Of a stretch of DNA of 28,252 nt, positions 23,356 through 28,252 are shown piece after piece; positions within the stretch are counted from its first letter, which is position 1, and each line of letters opens with the position of its first letter. Location: NCBI GenBank assembly GCA_002479255.1, contig DLMJ01000042.1, forward strand, positions 100,989 through 129,240, in the 5' to 3' direction. The position numbers and the translations under genes were made by a program. Source of the stretch: Candidatus Binatus soli (lineage in GTDB: Bacteria > Desulfobacterota > Binatia > Binatales > Binataceae). The notes beneath the pieces are model-generated. The model was not told the DNA's origin and did no database searches. It saw only the letters and a list, made by a program, of their open reading frames with translations.

Positions 23356-23703
23356 CTACGCGCCCTTGCCTGCGCGCTTCAGGGTTCTGCCTCTCACCTT
23401 GAGCACGTCCTCAATCCACGACATACCCGCCATCATCCGCGGAAACCCGACCGTGGTCATGCCGAGCAGCGCGACCTGCCGGATCTCTGCGGGCTTGGCT
23501 CCTGCCTCCAGCGCGCGCCGGGCATGGGAATGGACCGCGCCCTCCTGTCCGGAGGCGACCGCCATCCCGAGCTTGATAAGCTGGCTATGCTTTTCGTCCA
23601 GCGGGCCGGTCTCGGCGATCATGCGTCCGAGCTCGTCGTAGGCTCCGCTGATTGCCGGAAATTGTCGCCTGAAATCCCGATATCGCCCCGGTAACTCTTT
23701 CAT
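23356..23703 (-). CDS. Carboxymuconolactone decarboxylase family (AhpD-like fold) protein
   Basis: This all-helical protein has 115 residues. Its core LDEKHSQLIKLGMAVASGQEGAVHSHARRALEAGAKPAEIRQVALLGMTTVGFP matches the CMD fold with its characteristic His (HSH) and A---GA-P-EI turn. The Cys-x-x-Cys pair of AhpD peroxidase reductases is absent, so a thiol redox role is unlikely. ATG 23703 is chosen because GGGAGG lies upstream; an in-frame start 17 codons earlier has an Arg/His-rich, atypical leader. It sits 156 bp before the acyl-CoA dehydrogenase gene on the same strand, separated by the REP-like repeat. It could be a small decarboxylase or an accessory protein; its function is not determined. 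Confidence 0.85.
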   Translation of the reverse strand: MKELPGRYRDFRRQFPAISGAYDELGRMIAETGPLDEKHSQLIKLGMAVASGQEGAVHSHARRALEAGAKPAEIRQVALLGMTTVGFPRMMAGMSWIEDVLKVRGRTLKRAGKGA

Positions 23704-23838
23704 CTCGAAATACCTCCCACGTGCCGTGTGGCATCGCCGATGCGAGACCCTCAACGCGCATATGAGCAGGAAATAAAATAGTTCTCAAGGTTCGGCTCGC
23801 GCCCGCGGCCAGGAGAGGCCTGACCGCCGCTCCGATTC

Positions 23839-23876
23839 CGTCATCCCGACCGAAGCGGAGGGACCCCGGATCTTTT
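23839..23876. repeat. Dispersed-repeat-like element (GTCATCCCGA...GAAGCGGAGGGACC)
   Basis: The sequence closely resembles a motif of the form GTCATCC-GAGCGAAGCGAAGGA that I recognise as recurring in intergenic DNA of many bacterial genomes. Only one copy is seen here, so the call rests on memory of the motif. Confidence 0.4.
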
Positions 23877-23965
23877 TCTCTGAATCTTTTGTCGAGCTTT
23901 ACGTTTTATTTTCCTCTCCCTGCTAGGGGAGCTCTGCGTAACCGGTCCGTCTCTCCATTTCCTCT

Positions 23966-24009
23966 CCTCCCGTGCCCACGGGTTAATACTGGCCTCCCGT
24001 GCCAACGGG
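23966..24009. repeat. Two further copies of the CCCGTGCC(A/C)ACGGG palindrome
   Basis: Copies at 23969-23982 and 23996-24009 are preceded by CCTC or GCCTC, and the first is followed by TTAATACTGG. Flanks match those at 23217-23246 (CCTC before, TCTTAATACCGG after). The repeat is therefore a larger dispersed unit, not just a chance palindrome. Confidence 0.75.
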
Positions 24010-24064
24010 TGCTACGTAAGGGATGCGTAAGGATAACGTTCGCAGGTAAAAGCAAGGGAGCACT

Positions 24065-24776
24065 ATGAAAAGAACAAATCTGACGGTGATCGCGTGCGCG
24101 ATGCTGCTGTGCGCGGGTACTGCGCAGGCGTCGGGAATCCCGTCGATCGGGTGTGAGGCGGCCAAGCTGACCGAGCAAGGAGAACTGGAATATTACCTGG
24201 CGCTGAACAGCGCTCTTATGCTGGCAGGCGGGCCCGACGAGTCGGCGGTGTACCAGGAAGTCTTCACCGCGGAGCTGGCGGAGGCAGGCTCGTGCCGCTA
24301 CCTCAACAACGGCGACGGCACGGTGAGTGATCTGAACACCGGCCTGATGTGGGAGATGAAGACACAAACAGCAGGCGTGCACGACGTGAACACCGAGTAC
24401 CAGTGGTCGAGCACCGGCATAGCCCCGGACGGGAATGCATTCACCGTCGTTTCTGGCGATGCTGAACAACGGCGCGTCGACCGACGGTGGGCCCAGCACC
24501 CCCATCGTGGGCTGCTTTGCTAATCACTGTGATTGGCGCTTGCCGTCGATCGTGGAACTGGAGGGGATTGTCGATCTCAGCGCGCCCGGCTGTGGTCACG
24601 GAGCCCCGTGCATCGACCCCACATTTGACCCCACGCAGGCCAACTACTACTGGTCGGCCACTACCTACGCCGACTATTCGCCCAGCGCGTGGTACGTGTC
24701 CTTCAGCACTGGCAGCGTGAGCTACCTCCTTAAGCTCAACGGCGACTACGTGCGTGCAGTGCGTAGCGGCTTGTGA
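24065..24776 (+). pseudogene. DUF1566 (Lcl C-terminal domain) secreted protein, frameshifted; likely DGR target gene
   Basis: The gene starts at ATG 24065 (AGGGAG 5 nt upstream) with a signal peptide ending AQA. It encodes SCRYLNNGDGTVSDLNTGLMWEMK, a DUF1566 opening. At 24446-24450 the frame breaks: after GNAFTV one extra base (GTC-G-TTT) shifts into a stop at about 24521, while the homologous continuation FLAMLNNG...CDWRLPSIVELEGIVD runs on in the next frame to TGA 24774-24776. The end (YYWSATTYA...AWYVSF...GSV...YVRAVRSG) has the C-type-lectin-like ending found in variable proteins of diversity-generating retroelements. Codons at putative variable positions are mostly NNC, as expected from AAC template codons, though GC-rich codon bias also favours this. 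It may be a real pseudogene, a recent indel or a sequencing error. Confidence 0.82.
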
Positions 24777-24818
24777 TCGATCATTTGGTCATTGGTTTAT
24801 TGATTATTTGATTTAGGG

Positions 24819-24855
24819 GTTTGGGGGCATAGCCCCCAAACTCGCCGATTTTTTT
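24819..24855 (+). terminator. Strong hairpin plus T-run after the DUF1566 gene
   Basis: GTTTGGGGGC (24819-24828), loop ATA, then its exact reverse complement (24832-24841), followed 7 nt later by a run of seven T (24849-24855). It can act as an intrinsic terminator, although the T-run is set back. In diversity-generating retroelements a hairpin just after the variable repeat helps target recognition, so it could instead be that element, though it lies about 40 bp past the stop. The AT-rich stretch 24780-24815 before it contains repeated ATTTGGT/ATTGGTTT/ATTTGATTT words. Confidence 0.65.
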
Positions 24856-24858
24856 GAA

Positions 24859-24936
24859 ATGGCGCAGACGGAACATCTGCCAATTTACAAAGCGGCATAC
24901 GATTGCTGTCTCTACTTCGAGCAGCTCGCGGCGTGA
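24859..24936 (+). pseudogene. avd: N-terminal remnant of Avd (bAvd-family, DGR accessory protein)
   Basis: A 25-codon reading frame starts at ATG 24859 and reads MAQTEHLPIYKAAYDCCLYF followed by EQLAA and a stop. The segment EHLPIYKAAYD-CLYFEQ matches the conserved beginning of bAvd proteins, four-helix-bundle partners of the reverse transcriptase in diversity-generating retroelements, as I know the family; full-length members have roughly 110-130 residues. After FEQ the conserved continuation (an aromatic/basic RYH-YTLG block) is absent in all three frames, so the gene is cut, not merely frameshifted. Its position just after a DUF1566 gene is the normal order target-then-avd. No reverse transcriptase or template repeat follows. 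Recognition is from memory and needs a search. Confidence 0.65.
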
Positions 24937-25030
24937 TACGGCAGTAGCAGCAGCTGGTCGAGAAACTCACTCAAAGGGGCGCTCAGATCGCGCCGCCGCT
25001 ATCTTCCAAGGCTTCGGTGCTCGTGCTCCC

Positions 25031-25447
25031 TTACTTTTCCGGAAACTCCCACATGCGCGCCTCCCCTTGCGGGTTTTCCCGGGTGGATCTCGCGTAAGGG
25101 CCATCGTTATCCTCGGACAGCGACGTCCATTGTTCGCCCCAGTCGGCCTCATCGGAATTCTCGACGATCCCATTCCCGTAGTAGCCGTTCCCGTAGTAGG
25201 GGTAATAAGGGAAGTACCGGTAGGAGCCAGGGAATCGGCCCTGTCTCAAGCCCGCCCGATTCCCCATGCCAGCGTGACGGGCGGCGTGGCTCGCGGCGTG
25301 CCCAGAGCCCGCGTGGCCGCCGCCATGTCCCCCGCCTCCGCCATGTCCCCCGCCTCCGCCATGTCCCCCGCCGGCACCGGCGGAGCCGGCAATCGTAAGC
25401 GCCAAAGCTGCAAACATCGCCGCGGCAATTAATTTGGTAGCTTTCAT
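25031..25447 (-). CDS. Small secreted Gly/His-repeat protein
   Basis: This 138-residue protein has a clear signal peptide (residues 1-25, KLIAAAMFAALALTIAGSAGA). The mature part opens with a Gly-rich repeat with regularly spaced His (HGGGGG units, encoded by an 18-bp DNA repeat), then a His/Ala-rich stretch (GSGHAASHAARHAGMG), a Tyr/Pro/Gly-rich segment (YRYFPYYPYYGNGYYGNG) and an acidic tail (ENSDEADWGEQW). Low-complexity exported proteins of this kind may bind metals through His or act as wall or matrix components; no family was recognised. The ATG at 25447 has no strong ribosome-binding site. It is divergent from the zinc-ribbon methyltransferase gene 58 bp away. The opposite-strand frame here is a shadow of the repeats. 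Confidence 0.75.
   Translation of the reverse strand: MKATKLIAAAMFAALALTIAGSAGAGGGHGGGGGHGGGGGHGGGHAGSGHAASHAARHAGMGNRAGLRQGRFPGSYRYFPYYPYYGNGYYGNGIVENSDEADWGEQWTSLSEDNDGPYARSTRENPQGEARMWEFPEK
25323..25376. repeat. 18-bp tandem repeat encoding HGGGGG units
   Basis: CCATGTCCCCCGCCTCCG recurs with period 18 from 25323, 25341 and 25359, the last copy being partial. It is in frame in the secreted Gly/His protein on the minus strand, so copy-number change alters the protein by six residues per unit without a frameshift. Confidence 0.9.
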
Positions 25448-25505
25448 TGCGATTCACCCGTTACTCACACTATATCATAAATGCGAGTCTGAATCAGGAT
25501 TCAAA

Positions 25506-26303
25506 ATGGAAATCCCGGCTGACATCTACGTTTGCCCTTCCTGTAAAGGTCCGCTCGCGGGCGGCGCCGAAGCATTCGATTGCGGCGTCTGTCAGACCAC
25601 CTATCCGATCGTCGATCGTATCCCGGATCTCACCGCGCGAGACCTGGATTCCAGAATCAACCCGGTCCTGCGCGTGATGAATGTGCCCCTGATTTCGCGA
25701 TTGTATGAGACCAAGCTCTGGTATCCGGTGATCCTGAAAGTCATCGGCGGGAGCAAAGCCCCGTCCTTCGGGCAGCTCATGGACAAGGTCGGGGCTATCG
25801 TGGGGGCCGAGAGCGGGATGGTGCTGGACGTTGCCTGCGGACCGGGGACGCTGGGACGCCGGATCGCGTCCCCGACCAGGACCGTGTACGGAGTCGACAT
25901 TTCGTGGAGCATGTTGCGGCAAGCCGCGGCCTACGTAACTCAAGCGGGTCTCGCCAACGTCCAATTCGCGCGCGCAAGTGTGGACGCATTGCCTTTCCCC
26001 GCCGCGTTCTTCAACGTCGCACTGTGCGGCGGCGCACTCCATCTGTTTCCAGACACGGTCGCCGCCCTGCGCGAGATTGCCCGCGTGATGAAACCGGGTG
26101 CGCTCCTGGCGGTGACGACCTTTACGCCTGCGCACGTGGGTATCTTGCGCTTCCAGCGCGTCCGCGAGCGTATCGAGGAGCATGGCGGGCGGCTCTTCGA
26201 ACTGCCGCAGCTCGAAGGATACCTGACTCAGGCAGGTTTCGAGGGCTTCAGACCGCAGCTCGACGGCTCCGTCCTGACCTTCGCCGCGCGCAAGCGGGTG
26301 TAG
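25506..26303 (+). CDS. Zinc-ribbon class I SAM-dependent methyltransferase
   Basis: This 265-residue protein has a short N-terminal zinc-ribbon (Cys10-x2-Cys13 ... Cys26-x2-Cys29, followed by YPIVDRIPDL, the Trm112/RlmA-like pattern). The Methyltransf_11-type domain has motif I MVLDVACGPG (105-114), strand-2 Asp in GVDISWS, RASVDALPFPAAFFNVALCGGALHLF and IARVMKPGALLAV. The fold of a Cys4 ribbon plus UbiE-like methyltransferase occurs in enzymes for small molecules and for rRNA (RlmA); lack of further signatures prevents a substrate call. ATG 25506 is chosen because the ribbon starts shortly after and upstream in-frame codons overlap the divergent gene's promoter region. Ribosome-binding site weak. 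Confidence 0.88.
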   Translation: MEIPADIYVCPSCKGPLAGGAEAFDCGVCQTTYPIVDRIPDLTARDLDSRINPVLRVMNVPLISRLYETKLWYPVILKVIGGSKAPSFGQLMDKVGAIVGAESGMVLDVACGPGTLGRRIASPTRTVYGVDISWSMLRQAAAYVTQAGLANVQFARASVDALPFPAAFFNVALCGGALHLFPDTVAALREIARVMKPGALLAVTTFTPAHVGILRFQRVRERIEEHGGRLFELPQLEGYLTQAGFEGFRPQLDGSVLTFAARKRV

Positions 26304-26379
26304 GGTTTTGCGATTGCGGCGGGGCGGGCTATAAACCCCGATGAGTGAATCGAGAATCGCCCGCACAAGGAGCAATCAC

Positions 26380-27204
26380 ATGGCCAGCGGACACATTTTG
26401 ACAAACGTCAAAGACGGCGTCGCGACTGTCACGCTCAATCGCCCGGAGAAACTGAACGCATTCTCGGGCACGATGGCCGCGGAGCTTTACGGCGCGTTTG
26501 CCGAATACGACAAGAACGACGAGGTCCGGGTGATCGTCGTCACCGGCGCGGGCCGTGCGTTCAGCGCGGGCGCGGATCTGTCGGGCGGCGGCAACACGTT
26601 CGACGCCGACGCGCGTGCGGAGCGCCGCGAACGGCCGGCGCCGGCGATTCGGCCGTGGAACGTGCGCAAACCGATCATCGCGGCGATAAACGGGCCGGCG
26701 GTTGGAATGGGAATCACGCTGCCGATGCAATGGGACATCCGCGTCGCGGCCGAGAGCGCGCGAATCGGATTCGTGTTCGTGCGGCGCGGAATAATTCCGG
26801 AGGCGCTCAGCCTGTGGACCGTCCCGCGAATGATCGGACTGGCCAAGGCCAACGAACTGCTGATGAGCGGGCGGATTATCAGCGCGCGCGAGGCGCTCGA
26901 ATTCGGAATCGTGAGCCACGTATGGCCCGACGCGGAGTTCATGACCAAGGTGCGCGAGATGGCGCTCGATATCGCGCATAACACGGCGCCGGTGTCGGTC
27001 GCGATAACCAAGCGGCTGATCTACGCACTGCTCGCGGAGCCCGAGGCGGAGAAGGCACAGGCTGTCGATACGAGGGCGTTCGTGTGGTCCGGCAAGCAGC
27101 CGGACGCGTACGAAGGCGTCAGCGCGTTTGTCGAGAAGCGCAAGCCCAAGTGGAAGATGAAGCCGTCGAAGGACATCCCCGAATTTATCCCGACGATCAA
27201 GTGA
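26380..27204 (+). CDS. Crotonase-family protein (enoyl-CoA hydratase/isomerase)
   Basis: This 274-residue crotonase-fold enzyme acts on CoA thioesters. The oxyanion-hole segments are FSAGADL (61-67) and GPAVGMG (105-111). The two glutamates that catalyse hydration in classical enoyl-CoA hydratases are not found: the GxGCEL site reads GMGITL and the second site reads IGFVFV. Instead Glu141 in RRGIIPEALS aligns with the single catalytic Glu of delta3,delta2-enoyl-CoA isomerases, so isomerase-type chemistry is plausible. ATG 26380 has AAGGAG 7-8 nt upstream; an in-frame ATG at 26341 is weaker. Its stop overlaps the GTG of the following membrane protease gene (GTGA). It may serve the same CoA pathway as the operons at 17-23 kb. 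Confidence 0.92.
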   Translation: MASGHILTNVKDGVATVTLNRPEKLNAFSGTMAAELYGAFAEYDKNDEVRVIVVTGAGRAFSAGADLSGGGNTFDADARAERRERPAPAIRPWNVRKPIIAAINGPAVGMGITLPMQWDIRVAAESARIGFVFVRRGIIPEALSLWTVPRMIGLAKANELLMSGRIISAREALEFGIVSHVWPDAEFMTKVREMALDIAHNTAPVSVAITKRLIYALLAEPEAEKAQAVDTRAFVWSGKQPDAYEGVSAFVEKRKPKWKMKPSKDIPEFIPTIK

Positions 27205-28061
27205 TCGAGCCGGCCGCAGATGGCTCCGGCGGCGCGCGGGCGCCTCGCGCGGCGTGGCGGCGCGAGTCGGCGCTGCTGATCGCGCTGGCGATAGCCGGCG
27301 CGGTGGTCGAGTATCCGCTCGCGCTGGCGATTAAGTCGGTCGACCGATCGGAAATCGGGCGCGCGCTCCCGTTCCTCGGCGTCACTTTCGTGCTCGCATC
27401 GCTGGTACCGGTAGCGCTTCGAATCAACGGCGAGCTCGGGTTGCCCGGTGCGCCGCTGATCGCGGCAAAGATCGCGGGCGACAAAATCCATTTCTCAATT
27501 CGCAGCCTGGCGAGGATCTCGATCGGCTACGCGATACTGGCCGCGGCGGCAGGCGCGGGCGTGCTGGCGATTGTGATCGTGCCGCTGGTTCTTATTGTGC
27601 GCGGCGGCGCCGGCATCAGTATCCCGAAACCGCCGATGTTGACGGTGGCGCCGGGCCGTCTCGCGATCGTAGGAGCTTTGGTCGCAATCGCGGCTGCGGT
27701 TAGCGAGGAGATCCAGTTTCGACTGGTGCTGTATGCGATCTTCGGATGGATCGCGCGGCTGATATCGCGCGACTCGAGCGGCTATCCCGGACGCCGCGCG
27801 CTTTGGATGGTGACGATAGCCCAAGGCTACCTGTTCGGAATAATTCACCTGTTGCCGCTGGGCGGGACGCTGTTCCATAGTACGTCGAATCTTCTGATCG
27901 GCGGATTGGTGATGCCGCAGACGTGGGAGGGTGTCGTGTTTGGGCGCCTATACTTGCGTCGCGGACTGGAAGCCTCGATGATCGCGCACGCGTCGATGGA
28001 CGTCGCGCTGTTCGGGTTGGCGGCGATCGGAGTGTTGCGGTCTCATCCCGGCGCGGGATGA
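27201..28061 (+). CDS. CPBP-family intramembrane metalloprotease
   Basis: This 286-residue protein has about six membrane helices. It carries the CPBP (Abi/CAAX-protease-like) motifs: SEEIQFR (168-174; Glu169, Glu170, Arg174), FGIIH (212-216; metal-binding His216) and HASMD (263-267; His263). The family includes prenyl-protein proteases and bacteriocin-immunity proteins; the substrate here is unknown. Start GTG 27201 overlaps the crotonase stop by four bases, so translation is coupled. The N-terminus (EPAADGSGGARAPRAAWR) is cytosolic and basic. The pairing with a crotonase has no obvious biochemical logic and may only reflect operon packing. Confidence 0.87.
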   Translation: MIEPAADGSGGARAPRAAWRRESALLIALAIAGAVVEYPLALAIKSVDRSEIGRALPFLGVTFVLASLVPVALRINGELGLPGAPLIAAKIAGDKIHFSIRSLARISIGYAILAAAAGAGVLAIVIVPLVLIVRGGAGISIPKPPMLTVAPGRLAIVGALVAIAAAVSEEIQFRLVLYAIFGWIARLISRDSSGYPGRRALWMVTIAQGYLFGIIHLLPLGGTLFHSTSNLLIGGLVMPQTWEGVVFGRLYLRRGLEASMIAHASMDVALFGLAAIGVLRSHPGAG

Positions 28062-28196
28062 ACGCGCGCGCTCACGAAGGAAGGAATACCGTTGGCGGAG
28101 ATGCCCTGTCCGGGAATTCGGAAAGCGCCGGACAATAAGTTATATTTGGCCCCGGCGCCGGATTATCCAAGCGCGCAATTTCCAAGGAGTCGTTCC

Positions 28197-28252
28197 ATGC
28201 CCAAGGCAGCGAAGAAGCAGCAAGAGCCCTCCGGACCTTTCGGAGATATGTT
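28197..28252 (+). CDS. Start of a gene, truncated by window end
   Basis: AAGGAG lies 8 nt before ATG 28197, followed by 18 complete codons reading MPKAAKKQQEPSGPFGDM. A basic, Lys-rich start followed by a Pro/Gly segment is visible, but there is too little to assign a family. The 135 bp between this start and the protease stop contain no gene I can support. Confidence 0.6.
   Translation, partial: MPKAAKKQQEPSGPFGDM

Larger units (their letters stand above)
23704..24064. other. Repeat-bearing intergenic region
   Basis: This spacer of about 360 bp has no gene. It contains a dispersed-repeat-like element at 23839-23876 and two further CCCGTGCC(A/C)ACGGG palindromes at 23966-24009, then the ribosome-binding site of the DUF1566 gene. 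Confidence 0.6.

Noticed and set aside
23217..24009. CRISPR array
   Set aside because: The repeats are palindromic, only partly spaced, have similar rather than unique intervening sequence, and no cas genes are present.
24937..25030. Reverse transcriptase, template repeat or the rest of avd after the avd fragment
   Set aside because: No frame carries RT motifs or the conserved avd continuation. A QQLVEKLTQRGAQ-like string in one frame is too short to claim as the avd C-terminus.
24854..25432. 192-codon plus-strand frame across the avd remnant and the Gly/His gene
   Set aside because: Arg/Ala/Ser-rich translation with a terminal repeat that merely mirrors the minus-strand Gly/His repeats; no ribosome-binding site.
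25494..26375. Long minus-strand frame opposite the zinc-ribbon methyltransferase
   Set aside because: The plus strand shows the complete methyltransferase motifs; the minus product is His/Arg/Gln-rich and unrecognisable.

Overview
The window is GC-rich bacterial chromosomal DNA, probably from an uncultured soil or sediment bacterium with a diderm cell plan. The envelope and export genes, the many CoA-linked catabolic genes and a cysteine-rich exported protein family that I associate with Acidobacteriota-like soil lineages fit a Binatota, Acidobacteriota or deltaproteobacterial relative. This placement is inference and is weak. No rRNA, tRNA, CRISPR array, intact transposase or integrase was seen.

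Layout. Positions 1-856 hold no convincing gene but contain tandem, inverted and duplicated repeats. Positions 857-4586 encode exported proteins: two paralogous cysteine-rich secreted proteins ending in an excellent intrinsic terminator, a SurA-like/DsbA-like thiol-disulfide protein, and a DUF4412-like exported protein. Positions 4586-16719 look like a cell-surface polysaccharide or glycan region: a polysaccharide deacetylase, four small SAM methyltransferases, a cysteine-rich secreted beta-helix protein, two GT-C type multi-membrane-spanning proteins and a membrane-embedded spermidine-synthase-like protein. Positions 17021-20747 form a plus-strand operon (acyl-CoA dehydrogenase, acyl-CoA ligase, nitroreductase). 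A minus-strand cluster converges on it (carboxymuconolactone-decarboxylase-like protein, acyl-CoA dehydrogenase, short-chain dehydrogenase, small membrane TPR-like protein). Together these suggest activation and oxidation of an unidentified carboxylic acid as its CoA thioester.

Positions 23217-24009 carry REP-like palindromic repeats. Next come a frameshifted DUF1566 gene (24065-24776), a strong hairpin and a 25-codon fragment closely resembling the start of Avd, the accessory protein of diversity-generating retroelements. I read this as the decayed target end of a diversity-generating retroelement, with no reverse transcriptase or template repeat in the window. It is the most unusual locus here. 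The window ends with a Gly/His-rich secreted protein, a zinc-ribbon methyltransferase, a crotonase-family enzyme translationally coupled to a CPBP membrane protease, and the first 18 codons of another gene.

The working picture is an envelope and surface-polysaccharide region with its own oxidative-folding protein, next to a CoA-thioester catabolic island, separated by repeat-rich spacers.
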